From Kappaphycus alvarezii (lineage: Eukaryota > Rhodophyta > Florideophyceae > Gigartinales > Solieriaceae), in contig NADL03000147.1 of NCBI GenBank assembly GCA_002205965.3, positions 62,001 through 126,000 on the forward strand: 64,000 bases of DNA. The letters are read 5' to 3'. Below the pieces are notes generated by a model. The model had not been told where the DNA came from. It did no database searches and worked only from the letters and a program-made list of their open reading frames with translations. Each line of letters begins with the position of its first letter. Position 1 is the first letter of the stretch. Positions 42,907-54,128 of this stretch are shown in pieces. The translations under genes were made by a program, and so were the position numbers.

Positions 42907-44290
42907 TGGATTCTCCCTCTCAGATCCGCGCTTAGCAGAGTCCGCCGCTGAAGAATTTGATGATCTACAACGGTCATCATATGAAAAGTTACACGGCATA
43001 GCTCTCACGGACCGAGCCTGGGACCAAGTATGCCTCCCCATGCACCTCGGAGGCCAGGGCTTCGAAAGCATCGCCTCGTGCCTCCACGGCGCTGCCGCCG
43101 CCAGCATCATTGATGCTGCGCCCGCACGGCAGCGAACTTCCGCATACGCCACGCCGCGTGCTTGTGCACTAGCTTCTGGCCGCTACCGCGGCGACCGGTC
43201 CTTCCTCCTCCGTCAGGCTGGGCCTTCTCTCCGCCGTTTCGCCCTCTCCATCCCCGGAATAGTCGACCTTTCCACCCTTGACCCTCCAACTCTAGCTGCT
43301 TCACCCACCAACACACTAACCCTTCTCAAACGGGTGCAGCAAGAGGCGCGGGCAAGAGTACATTGGCACGACGACTCCTGGGAGAATGCCCCAGACCCGA
43401 CCGCCCATAGCGACGCCGACATTCGACATCGCATCCGTGGCCTAGCGTTCCGCCGCAGCCCCGCTGCGGCGTTTCTCTTCGCTCATCCCACGGCAGCTAC
43501 GAAGGTCCACACTACACACTGGCAGACCATGCTCCGCCGTCACCTCGGACTGCCAGTGTATGATGACTCCATGGCCCTCAACTGCCACCACTGTGACCAC
43601 CCCTTGGACACCCTCGGGGATCACGCCGCCGACCTCTGCTGCCCTGGTTTCGGCCGTCGTCACCGCCACAACTCGCTATGTAATGCGATTGCGACGCACG
43701 TTACCCGCGCCGCGGGTCTGGATACTCGGCAAGAGGTTCCGTTCCTCGTCCCGGGCACTGAGCTCCGCCCCGCCGATATCCTTGTACAACCACCACCAAC
43801 CCCGGAAGGCACAACGTTGCGCCCCATTGCCTGTGACATCACCGTCGTTTCACCGTTCAAGGCCGCAGTTCGCACCAAGGCGACCCAGGCTGCCGGAGGC
43901 GCTGCTGAACTGGCGGCCCGCGACAAGGTTACAACCCTGGAACGCAACATCGCCCGACGACTCCCCGCTCCATCGACTGGCCCATCTTCTGCGCCTTACA
44001 CGCCGAACTTCACGTTTCGACCTCTGGCGTTTGATTCCCTAGGTGCCCCTTCCCCTGGCACTATTGCATTTATCGAGGAGTTAGTTCCGCGGATCGCGTC
44101 CAAGTGTCACTCGACAGTTGGCATTGTCCGCAGCCGTATCTACCAGCGACTGAGTTGCACCCTGTGGTCCTCCATCGCCGAAGCTATCCTGTCCCGAGCA
44201 CCGATGCGCACGGACGACGAAGTACATCCGGTTAGATCTTAACCGTATAGTTAGGACGTGCGCAGTCCGCAGTAGATACTGAACGCATTA
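42907..44290 (+). mobile_element. LINE family A fragment: C-terminal region of a non-LTR retrotransposon ORF2
   Basis: A 400-codon frame runs from ATG 43040 to the stop at 44242 and continues open upstream in the same frame. It begins with 'AWDQVCLPMHLGGQGFES', typical of the segment just after reverse transcriptase. It then has 'CHHCDHPLDTLGDHAADLC' (Cys/His cluster), 'RHN', 'EVPFLVPGTELRPADILV' and 'ACDITVVSPFK'. The His/RPAD/D-T pattern is that of a restriction-like (PD-(D/E)xK-type) endonuclease region seen in one class of non-LTR elements. The polymerase itself is absent, so this is a 5'-truncated insertion, and it is the best preserved of three copies. It has strongly GC-rich codon use compared with its flanks. 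Confidence 0.85.
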
Positions 44291-44527
44291 AACTTCCTCC
44301 CTTTTTTGAACATGTGCCCTATTACTTGAACAAGAGAAAAAGTTTGCAAATTTTAATCATTTTTAATCATCCCCTTCGAAAACATACCCTTTCAAGATGT
44401 TTCAAAGACACATTCTATGAAGAAAAATGCGATGAATGCATTTCGGCGCCGAGGGAGAAACAGGGCGCGCTGTCTGCGACAAGTGGCTAAAATTTCCACG
44501 CGAACGTATGCAAATTGAGCAGATACT

Positions 44528-46232
44528 ATGAGCTCAGCAGAATCGGGCCCATACTCTCCTAGTATCAACCCCGAGAGGAAAGCATCAAACCCGTCCCTCC
44601 TTTCCCATCGCACACTACATCAAACCAAACATTACCGAGGCCCCCTCACCATGCCCCGTCGAACAAATGCACAGGAGTGCTTCGAGAGTTCCATCGGGGC
44701 AATCAACCATAGAGCAACGACACGCGATGCCGCTGCAACTGCCCGACTATCTCTCTCCATGTTTCACTATCGACTCAAACGTTCTCACCAAGAGCCCGAA
44801 GGCAGATGGAATTTATCAGTCGAACTGGAAAAAGAGTTTTCTCCCTGATAAACCACAATACAATGAATAGATTTCCGCTAGGCAGTGAGGATGTGGATGA
44901 AGCCATTCAACATATCGTTCAGGCAATGCCTGCAAAACGCCGTTCCAAGTTTCTATTCCTGAACAATCGCCTTGGTGCCAACTTTCTCCGTAACTTTCTA
45001 GACAGGAATAAACAAGACATTCGCTTCGGAAAGCCGTCACAAGAGGAGGACAAACGATAGAGGGAACGCAATATAGAAACGCTTACTAAGAATTTCGCAG
45101 CTTTAGAGAAGATCATCAAAGAGAATGAAGTTGATGAATCGCGTGTTCCCAACATTGATGAAAGCGGTCTTTGCCCGAGTGAAAGCCGAGGATGGGTTCG
45201 TATGAAAGCCCATATGACTCGAGGGAGTGCAGATGTTCGACTTACTCCCACATTTCGGAACATCGATCATTTCACATTGCTACCGGTTGATTTTTCAAAC
45301 GGTGATGTCGGTGCTCTGTTCTTTGTTTTTAAGGGATGCTCAATCAAGCATCGAGTACTCAAATATTGTGAAGTGGATACTATTGACAAGTTTCTGATCG
45401 GTCTGCTCTACGGTTCTAAAGTTATCACTCGTGGTGATATTGCTTGTGTCAATGGCAACGTGTTTTAAAAGTGGGCGCATACTTTTTTGTCTGGTAACAG
45501 TAAATTGAAGCTCACATTAGATAGTTATAGAAGTGATATGGGTTTTACTGTTTTCAAATTTTTACATGATAACGGTTTTATTGCGTCTGCAATCCCATCT
45601 CATACAAAAAGATCAACAAAATCGTTGGATGTTGGTCTGTTCTACACTTTTAAAGAATATATTCGCCAAGGGGTACAATCTATCGTACAATTTGATTGCA
45701 ATAATGCATATAGTGTTTTTACCTATCTGAAGATCGTTCAGGAGGCGTACGACACGGCCTACAAGCTGAGCACGCTTATCAGCGCATTTTCAAAGGCACG
45801 TATTCATATTGTTGACACTACTTCAATGCTACCTGTTTCCCAGCTTCCGGATGACCCTCAAAGATGCAGTGTACTGATTATGCAGCAATTAATTGTCCTA
45901 CTGAAAGTTAAGCGGCGAACGAAAAGAGAAAGCAGAAGCATTAAACAATTTTTTTACGGCAAGAATTTGTTGACACCAGTTTAGGCTTGGTTATTACGTC
46001 TGAATATGCTCTTAATCTGGCGCAACGTTGTGAAATGGAACTGACTGCTCGCATACAGGAGCGCAATGCGCGGAGTGCTGCAGCTGCAGCAAGAAATGCC
46101 TTGAAGAGAGATATAATTCGATCTGAAAGGCTACTGTTTGAGAGCCAGTCTTTGGCCTATTGTGTGCGCATGAATAGTGATCCCGATATCGCACCGCGGG
46201 GTTTGGCAATTAGGCGGCAGATGGCTAATTAG
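44528..46232 (+). pseudogene. Pogo-type (DDE_1) transposase, decayed
   Basis: A leader frame (44528-44848) has a psq/HTH-like segment ('AINHRATTRDAAATARLSLSM'). The main frame (about 44806-45984) then gives 'VPNIDESGLCPSESRGWVR' (first catalytic Asp), 'KLTLDSYRSDMGFTVFKFL' (second) and 'IPSHTKRSTKSLDVGLF..FKEYI' (third), the order of pogo/Tigger DDE_1 enzymes. Stops at 45058-45060 (TAG) and 45466-45468 (TAA) interrupt the main frame, and the N-terminal helix domain and a charged C-terminal coil (45987-46232) are in other frames. It is therefore inactive. It follows directly on the split repeat whose 3' end supplies its apparent first 13 codons. Confidence 0.8.
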
Positions 46233-46951
46233 AGAGTTGTCTTTCGTCGCGCATAAGGAGCACGTGCTAGCGCGAGTAATGGAAGTTTAATTTGATCTTT
46301 GGTCTCGTTGGTTGATAACGGCAGTCTATGAGCTGTGATTTGTCCATGGCCCATAAAATGATTAAAATTTTGTATTTTTTTGGATCAACTAATCATCTTT
46401 TCGTCCAAGGTTGAGGGAAATTTTGGCCAAAAGAATGATTTTTTATTCTTATTATATATTTACAGATACTCCTGTACTATTATTAATGAAGGTTGCATGG
46501 CCCTTTCTTTAACATACGCTTTCTTCGGATATGAAATAATTGAAAACTTCCCAACATGAAGCACTTGTTTGATTTATTTCCTTGTTTTGTTCAGGAATGG
46601 GGGCAATCCACTGGTATCAGAAGTGACCTAATTTCAGAAACACCAGTACAATACTGCACCGTATAATTCATCATGACAGGGCTTATCTCTTTGGTCTCAC
46701 TACCAATGCAGTGCAAATCTGCAACACCATCTGATGCGTACTAAAATCTAATTAAAGAAACAACATCAGAATAGAGGACTACTCATGTGCACCGTATCTA
46801 AACTTGAAAGATATTTTTGAGAATTGGTTGAGCGTGACAAATTCATGATTGTTTTCATTAATTTATGACACAACGACGATAATTTATTTCAGTGAACACC
46901 AAAGTTCTGAAAAAGAACCAAGCAAAAATATGAAAACTATATATATTCGAC
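46233..46951. other. No gene recognised
   Basis: AT-rich 3' flank of the pogo copy. A 'TGGTATCAGAAGTG' word at 46619-46632 resembles an initiator-tRNA primer-binding site but no LTR end is evident before it. Confidence 0.45.
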
Positions 46952-47017
46952 ACGCCATTTCCAGTGATGGCTGATAGCTTGGCGCAATGGGAATGACACC
47001 TGGATGTTAATCTCTAG
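46952..47017 (+). repeat. Diverged copy of a 65-bp segment flanking the array's first finger fragment
   Basis: 'catttccagt..tggctgatagcttgg' through 'atgacacct.gatgtt.atctcta' occurs here and again at 47404-47468 (and in every later unit). The zinc-finger tail at 47021-47403 therefore sits between two direct copies. This copy has about five differences, so it is older than the array. Confidence 0.85.
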
Positions 47018-47020
47018 AAA

Positions 47021-47456
47021 ATGCCGTGCGACTGGATGTGAGAGGCTGCGCTCGGGGCCGAATGGGCATTATACGCTTTGTAACAAGTGTGGGGTGCGGT
47101 ATATGCGGCTTCGGTTGCTTTTGCAACAGACGGGAGGCGGGAAGGAGACGGTTTTTGTGAAGGGGGAGGAAAGGGCCAGGGTTAGTCATTTGGAGTTTGA
47201 CAAAGGGAAGCAAGGGAGGAGTGCACCGGATTTGACTCGACCGGTGGTGGAGAGGGTTGAGGAGGATGAGGGGGGTACAGTGAGGGTGACGGGGGAGAAT
47301 GAGATATTCGGGAGTCAGGGGGAGGGCGGGGAAGAAAACAAAGGAGATACGAGCGGTAATGTGCGAGGTAGGTTTAGTGCGGAGTTGGGTGTAAAGAAGG
47401 TGAAACGTCATTTCCAGTGGTGGCTGATAGCTTGGGGCAATGGGTATGACACCTAG
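47021..47456 (+). pseudogene. Array copy 0: second finger and tail only
   Basis: It starts inside the finger ('KCRATGCERLRSGPNGHYTLCNKC'; the first zinc Cys is not encoded) and keeps the extension 'VFVKGEERARVSHLEF', the acidic tail 'VTGENEIFGSQGEGGEE' and 'GRFSAELGVKKV'. It lacks the promoter and first finger. It is the truncated left member of the array. After 'GVKKV' the frame runs into the inserted 65-bp segment and stops at 47456. Confidence 0.85.
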
Positions 47457-47571
47457 ATGTTTATCTCTAAAACATATCTTCCTTGTAGTCATTTTTGTTC
47501 ACAAAATGACCATGGATGCATTTTAAGGAATGTTGTATGTTTTTGAGACTTTTAAGTAAGCAGAAAGGTAT

Positions 47572-48009
47572 ATGCAAGCCATAAAGTGCGGCACCATCCT
47601 TTTCCGTTCAACGCAAACAGCTTTTTACAAAATAAATTCATTCTCACACAACTGCATACAACAGGAAAACTTCGCCAAGCGTGGATCTACAACAGATGCA
47701 GTTAATTCTGTTCTTGCTCAATTCAATTTGAATAGAGGACGAAAAAGGCATCCGATTCTTGTGGATCATGGACTTTACATGACCTCTACCATTAAGGATT
47801 TGGTTAAGGTTCTGGTTATGGACAAATATAGGATAGGCGCCCCATTTTTGGAGGGATTTCAGCTGTATGCTGAGAAGGTGATACCTTTTCATTCAACATT
47901 AGAAGTAGTTTATATCGACCAGGCTAGAAAGGTGACTGTCATGTTTAATTTTCCCCTTATTTCCCTGAAAATTCAAGCTTACGAACACCATATATTTGGC
48001 TACTCTTAG
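47572..48009 (+). CDS. Orphan 145-aa ORF, array unit 1
   Basis: ATG-initiated 145-codon frame, identical in translation in all four units. Visible features: an N-terminal 'FRSTQTAFYKINSFSH', a central basic 'LNRGRKRHPILVDHGLYM', and 'LVKVLVMDKYRIGAPFLEGF'. No signal peptide, membrane segment or family I recognise. It may be a fragment of an inserted element rather than a gene. It lies ~115 bp after the finger-gene tail, in the same orientation. Confidence 0.4.
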   Translation: MQAIKCGTILFRSTQTAFYKINSFSHNCIQQENFAKRGSTTDAVNSVLAQFNLNRGRKRHPILVDHGLYMTSTIKDLVKVLVMDKYRIGAPFLEGFQLYAEKVIPFHSTLEVVYIDQARKVTVMFNFPLISLKIQAYEHHIFGYS

Positions 48010-49115
48010 GCTGAGACGACGGCAAAATGCCCATAGTGATATGCGGGGACGATACAGGCTTCGAGCCGATGCTAGTCGAAGTCAAGAGGTAATTTATTTG
48101 CCCTTCTATTCAAGATAAATATGAAATTGAACGGGAAAGAATCGAAAGCTCGGAAAGTCTTCGTGGCTTGCAAAAGTATTTCAACAGTATTTAACGGTCT
48201 CAAATAATCATATAACTACATGAAGTACATTTAAACCGAGAATGTATTACAAAAGCCTCCCTTTATATATTCCAAGACAACTCACTTGATACTACTGGTC
48301 AGCGGAACTATGAGAAGAGCCATGAGTTTGTTATTGAGAGGCATTGGCGGCTTGAAGCCACTTCAGATGGCTGGAAGGATGCCAACGTGGTAATAAAGGA
48401 AAGCGTCGCTGGTCCTGAAGTGTCATAATTGGTTGAGAATGGGATATATGGGACATTTTGATGTCTTCCCTGTAGAATTTACTATTCATCCTAAATAGCG
48501 GCCAAATTTTGAACTGTATTTGATTATTGGGGTACATTATCTCCAATTGTATCCACTCAAGGGCAAGAATGTTTTTTACCAGGAAATATGAAATCAATTT
48601 CACCCTAGAACTGTGTTCATCATTTCAGATCAAAAAGGCCGATAATATTATTCCAAATCTTTGGTTTAAACGGCTGACTCGATAAAAAATCTAAATTCAT
48701 TCCCAGGTTTGTTTTGGCTCGGGTCCAAATTAGTCAGTCATTGTTTGTTATTTCTTTCAGATGGAGTATTTAGATATTCTTCAACTTTTTCAGCATAAAA
48801 TAGGGAAGGGAAAACGGTATAAGTATTAGACAAGATATAAAGCTATAGAACATCCTTTCATTGTCCAGATCAACCGCCAGAACATGATCCATCGACGTAC
48901 ACCACGTTATTAAGACCTCCTCTACCACTATATGTCAACGCAAATATCCTTTCATTGTGTCTTTGATATCGCAAAAAGAATACAAATCGTCATGAAGCAG
49001 CCTCTGACCTCATACTACCACCACATCCCTTCGTAAACGATTCTCCTTCTCCAAAAGCTAACTTCCCCACTCCTACCCATTCACACTCCAAAAACCTCTC
49101 CTCTTTCCATCGACC

Positions 49116-49808
49116 ATGTCTTCTTGCACTACTCATTGCCCCAGTTGCGACAAACCCATTCGTCAAGCGCGAATCTCTGACAACACAATCACCGCCACCC
49201 TCTGCCAATCCTGTACTACCTCCCTTCTTCTCAACTCCCGTCTCTTCCCTCTCAAAGGATGCGTGCTTCCGTTCGAACAACGCCGCGTCCGCCCAAGCCC
49301 TAGAATCAACGATAAGTTTCCTCGCAATCGCTCGCACGATCAGAATAGCTTTCACGAGCACCATTTCACCTCCTGCTCCTGCTTTGTCGCGTTCGGCCTT
49401 ACCACCACCCCTGCCGTGCAAACTGGGGATGAACAAAGGCAAGACAACGCTAGGAGGCCCGGCGGATCCTCATCGGCTTTAACCGCGGGTGAGCAGGGTG
49501 AAGATGATGAGGTGGACATGTGTTTAAAATGCCGCGCGACTGGATGTGAGAGGCTGCGCTCGGGGCCGAATGGGCATTATACGCTTTGTAACAAGTGTGG
49601 GGTGCGGTATATGCGGCTTCGGTTGCTTTTGCAACAGACGGGAGGCGGGAAGGAGACGGTTTTTGTGAAGGGGGAGGAAAGGGCCAGGGTTAGTCATTTG
49701 GAGTTTGACAAAGGGAAGCAAGGGAGGAGTGCACCGGATTTGACTCGACCGGTGGTGGAGAGGGTTGAGGAGGATGGGGGGTACAGTGAGGGTGACGGGG
49801 GAGAATGA
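49116..49808 (+). CDS. Array copy A: two-finger GATA-like protein (230 aa)
   Basis: ATG 49116 (MSSCTTHCPSCDK) with a C-rich leader. Finger 1 is Cys8-11-30-33 (no GPDG) and finger 2 is 'CLKCRATGCERLRSGPNG' followed by 'HYTLCNKC', with the extension ending 'VSHLEF'. This is the only array copy in which both fingers are in one frame. It has four Cs at 49407-49410 where copies B and C have five, which offsets an older upstream shift shared by all copies, so residues between the fingers (FTSCSCFVAFGLTTTP) are out of the ancestral frame. A 2-nt loss near 49775 ends it at 'EEDGGYSEGDGGE'. No PB1. It is likely the only array copy able to make the full two-finger protein. Confidence 0.7.
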   Translation: MSSCTTHCPSCDKPIRQARISDNTITATLCQSCTTSLLLNSRLFPLKGCVLPFEQRRVRPSPRINDKFPRNRSHDQNSFHEHHFTSCSCFVAFGLTTTPAVQTGDEQRQDNARRPGGSSSALTAGEQGEDDEVDMCLKCRATGCERLRSGPNGHYTLCNKCGVRYMRLRLLLQQTGGGKETVFVKGEERARVSHLEFDKGKQGRSAPDLTRPVVERVEEDGGYSEGDGGE

Positions 49809-50076
49809 GATAGTCGGGAGTCAGGGGAGGGCGGGGAAGAAAACAAAGGAGATACGAGCGGTAATGTGCGAGGTAGGTTTAGTGCGGAGTTGGGTGTAAA
49901 GAAGGTGAAACGTCATTTCCAGTGGTGGCTGATAGCTTGGGGCAATGGGTATGACACCTAGATGTTTATCTCTAAAACATATCTTCCTTGTAGTCATTTT
50001 TGTTCACAAAATGACCATGGATGCATTTTAAGGAATGTTGTATGTTTTTGAGACTTTTAAGTAAGCAGAAAGGTAT

Positions 50077-50514
50077 ATGCAAGCCATAAAGTGCGGCACC
50101 ATCCTTTTCCGTTCAACGCAAACAGCTTTTTACAAAATAAATTCATTCTCACACAACTGCATACAACAGGAAAACTTCGCCAAGCGTGGATCTACAACAG
50201 ATGCAGTTAATTCTGTTCTTGCTCAATTCAATTTGAATAGAGGACGAAAAAGGCATCCGATTCTTGTGGATCATGGACTTTACATGACCTCTACCATTAA
50301 GGATTTGGTTAAGGTTCTGGTTATGGACAAATATAGGATAGGCGCCCCATTTTTGGAGGGATTTCAGCTGTATGCTGAGAAGGTGATACCTTTTCATTCA
50401 ACATTAGAAGTAGTTTATATCGACCAGGCTAGAAAGGTGACTGTCATGTTTAATTTTCCCCTTATTTCCCTGAAAATTCAAGCTTACGAACACCATATAT
50501 TTGGCTACTCTTAG
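50077..50514 (+). CDS. Orphan 145-aa ORF, array unit 2
   Basis: Same translation as the unit 1 copy at 47572-48009; no family recognised. It lies downstream of array copy A of the finger gene in the same orientation. Confidence 0.4.
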   Translation: MQAIKCGTILFRSTQTAFYKINSFSHNCIQQENFAKRGSTTDAVNSVLAQFNLNRGRKRHPILVDHGLYMTSTIKDLVKVLVMDKYRIGAPFLEGFQLYAEKVIPFHSTLEVVYIDQARKVTVMFNFPLISLKIQAYEHHIFGYS

Positions 50515-51620
50515 GCTGAGACGACGGCAAAATGCCCATAATGATATGCGGGGACGATACAGGCTTCGAGCCGATGCTAGTCGAAGTCAAGAGGTAATTT
50601 ATTTGCCCTTCTATTCAAGATAAATATGAAATTGAACGGGAAAGAATCGAAAGCTCGGAAAGTCTTCGTGGCTTGCAAAAGTATTTCAACAGTATTTAAC
50701 GGTCTCAAATAATCATATAACTACATGAAGTACATTTAAACCGAGAATGTATTACAAAAGCCTCCCTTTATATATTCCAAGACAACTCACTTGATACTAC
50801 TGGTCAGCGGAACTATGAGAAGAGCCATGAGTTTGTTATTGAGAGGCATTGGCGGCTTGAAGCCACTTCAGATGGCTGGAAGGATGCCAACGTGGTAATA
50901 AAGGAAAGCGTCGCTGGTCCTGAAGTGTCATAATTGGTTGAGAATGGGATATATGGGACATTTTGATGTCTTCCCTGTAGAATTTACTATTCATCCTAAA
51001 TAGCGGCCAAATTTTGAACTGTATTTGATTATTGGGGTACATTATCTCCAATTGTATCCACTCAAGGGCAAGAATGTTTTTTACCAGGAAATATGAAATC
51101 AATTTCACCCTAGAACTGTGTTCATCATTTCAGATCAAAAAGGCCGATAATATTATTCCAAATCTTTGGTTTAAACGGCTGACTCGATAAAAAATCTAAA
51201 TTCATTCCCAGGTTTGTTTTGGCTCGGGTCCAAATTAGTCAGTCATTGTTTGTTATTTCTTTCAGATGGAGTATTTAGATATTCTTCAACTTTTTCAGCA
51301 TAAAATAGGGAAGGGAAAACGGTATAAGTATTAGACAAGATATAAAGCTATAGAACATCCTTTCATTGTCCAGATCAACCGCCAGAACATGATCCATCGA
51401 CGTACACCACGTTATTAAGACCTCCTCTACCACTATATGTCAACGCAAATATCCTTTCATTGTGTCTTTGATATCGCAAAAAGAATACAAATCGTCATGA
51501 AGCAGCCTCTGACCTCATACTACCACCACATCCCTTCGTAAACGATTCTCCTTCTCCAAAAGCTAACTTCCCCACTCCTACCCATTCACACTCCAAAAAC
51601 CTCTCCTCTTTCCATCGACC

Positions 51621-52470
51621 ATGTCTTCTTGCACTACTCATTGCCCCAGTTGCGACAAACCCATTCGTCAAGCGCGAATCTCTGACAACACAATCACCGC
51701 CACCCTCTGCCAATCCTGTACTACCTCCCTTCTTCTCAACTCCCGTCTCTTCCCTCTCAAAGGATGCGTGCTTCCGTTCGAACAACGCCGCGTCCGCCCA
51801 AGCCCTAGAATCAACGATAAGTTTCCTCGCAATCGCTCGCACGATCAGAATAGCTTTCACGAGCACCATTTCACCTCCTGCTCCTGCTTTGTCGCGTTCG
51901 GCCTTACCACCACCCCCTGCCGTGCAAACTGGGGATGAACAAAGGCAAGACAACGCTAGGAGGCCCGGCGGATCCTCATCGGCTTTAACCGCGGGTGAGC
52001 AGGGTGAAGATGATGAGGTGGACATGTGTTTAAAATGCCGCGCGACTGGATGTGAGAGGCTGCGCTCGGGGCCGAATGGGCATTATACGCTTTGTAACAA
52101 GTGTGGGGTGCGGTATATGCGGCTTCGGTTGCTTTTGCAACAGACGGGAGGCGGGAAGGAGACGGTTTTTGTGAAGGGGGAGGAAAGGGCCAGGGTTAGT
52201 CATTTGGAGTTTGACAAAGGGAAGCAAGGGAGGAGTGCACCGGATTTGACTCGACCGGTGGTGGAGAGGGTTGAGGAGGATGAGGGGGGTACAGTGAGGG
52301 TGACGGGGGAGAATGAGATAGTCGGGAGTCAGGGGGAGGGCGGGGAAGAAAACAAAGGAGATACGAGCGGTAATGTGCGAGGTAGGTTTAGTGCGGAGTT
52401 GGGTGTAAAGAAGGTGAAACGTCATTTCCAGTGGTGGCTGATAGCTTGGGGCAATGGGTATGACACCTAG
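51621..52470 (+). pseudogene. Array copy B: two-finger gene split by a frame change
   Basis: Same start and first finger as copy A, but a run of five Cs keeps the first frame out of phase with the second finger. The first frame stops at 51938 ('TTTPCRANWG'). The second-finger frame is open upstream from about 51889 ('SRSALPPPPAVQT', the ancestral reading as in the gene at 40935) to 52470, with the full acidic tail ending 'HFQWWLIAWGNGYDT' read from the inserted segment. It could yield two separate one-finger products or none. Confidence 0.75.
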
Positions 52471-52585
52471 ATGTTTATCTCTAAAACATATCTTCCTTGT
52501 AGTCATTTTTGTTCACAAAATGACCATGGATGCATTTTAAGGAATGTTGTATGTTTTTGAGACTTTTAAGTAAGCAGAAAGGTAT

Positions 52586-53023
52586 ATGCAAGCCATAAAG
52601 TGCGGCACCATCCTTTTCCGTTCAACGCAAACAGCTTTTTACAAAATAAATTCATTCTCACACAACTGCATACAACAGGAAAACTTCGCCAAGCGTGGAT
52701 CTACAACAGATGCAGTTAATTCTGTTCTTGCTCAATTCAATTTGAATAGAGGACGAAAAAGGCATCCGATTCTTGTGGATCATGGACTTTACATGACCTC
52801 TACCATTAAGGATTTGGTTAAGGTTCTGGTTATGGACAAATATAGGATAGGCGCCCCATTTTTGGAGGGATTTCAGCTGTATGCTGAGAAGGTGATACCT
52901 TTTCATTCAACATTAGAAGTAGTTTATATCGACCAGGCTAGAAAGGTGACTGTCATGTTTAATTTTCCCCTTATTTCCCTGAAAATTCAAGCTTACGAAC
53001 ACCATATATTTGGCTACTCTTAG
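52586..53023 (+). CDS. Orphan 145-aa ORF, array unit 3
   Basis: Same translation as the unit 1 copy; no family recognised. Confidence 0.4.
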   Translation: MQAIKCGTILFRSTQTAFYKINSFSHNCIQQENFAKRGSTTDAVNSVLAQFNLNRGRKRHPILVDHGLYMTSTIKDLVKVLVMDKYRIGAPFLEGFQLYAEKVIPFHSTLEVVYIDQARKVTVMFNFPLISLKIQAYEHHIFGYS

Positions 53024-54128
53024 GCTGAGACGACGGCAAAATGCCCATAGTGATATGCGGGGACGATACAGGCTTCGAGCCGATGCTAGTCGAAGTCAAG
53101 AGGTAATTTATTTGCCCTTCTATTCAAGATAAATATGAAATTGAACGGGAAAGAATCGAAAGCTCGGAAAGTCTTCGTGGCTTGCAAAAGTATTTCAACA
53201 GTATTTAACGGTCTCAAATAATCATATAACTACATGAAGTACATTTAAACCGAGAATGTATTACAAAAGCCTCCCTTTATATATTCCAAGACAACTCACT
53301 TGATACTACTGGTCAGCGGAACTATGAGAAGAGCCATGAGTTTGTTATTGAGAGGCATTGGCGGCTTGAAGCCACTTCAGATGGCTGGAAGGATGCCAAC
53401 GTGGTAATAAAGGAAAGCGTCGCTGGTCCTGAAGTGTCATAATTGGTTGAGAATGGGATATATGGGACATTTTGATGTCTTCCCTGTAGAATTTACTATT
53501 CATCCTAAATAGCGGCCAAATTTTGAACTGTATTTGATTATTGGGGTACATTATCTCCAATTGTATCCACTAAGGGCAAGAATGTTTTTTACCAGGAAAT
53601 ATGAAATCAATTTCACCCTAGAACTGTGTTCATCATTTCAGATCAAAAAGGCCGATAATATTATTCCAAATCTTTGGTTTAAACGGCTGACTCGATAAAA
53701 AATCTAAATTCATTCCCAGGTTTGTTTTGGCTCGGGTCCAAATTAGTCAGTCATTGTTTGTTATTTCTTTCAGATGGAGTATTTAGATATTCTTCAACTT
53801 TTTCAGCATAAAATAGGGAAGGGAAAACGGTATAAGTATTAGACAAGATATAAAGCTATAGAACATCCTTTCATTGTCCAGATCAACCGCCAGAACATGA
53901 TCCATCGACGTACACCACGTTATTAAGACCTCCTCTACCACTATATGTCAACGCAAATATCCTTTCATTGTGTCTTTGATATCGCAAAAAGAATACAAAT
54001 CGTCATGAAGCAGCCTCTGACCTCATACTACCACCACATCCCTTCGTAAACGATTCTCCTTCTCCAAAAGCTAACTTCCCCACTCCTACCCATTCACACT
54101 CCAAAAACCTCTCCTCTTTCCATCGACC

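Larger units (their letters stand above)
42255..44566 (+). repeat. Repeat shared with 58245-58735, split by two LINE insertions
   Basis: Three pieces, 42255-42290, about 42721-42906 and 44291-44566, align in order with one continuous ~490-bp stretch at 58245-58735. The breaks coincide with LINE B (42291-42722, minus) and LINE A (42907-44290, plus). The 58-kb copy therefore shows the empty sites. In both copies the repeat ends with an ATG and codons for 'MSSA.SGP.SPS'. What lies downstream then differs: a pogo transposase here, Ty3/gypsy pol debris there. Confidence 0.8.

Noticed and set aside
46619-46632. Primer-binding-site-like TGGTATCAGAAGTG as the start of an LTR element interior
   Set aside because: No LTR end lies directly upstream and no pol sequence follows. 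It is probably chance.
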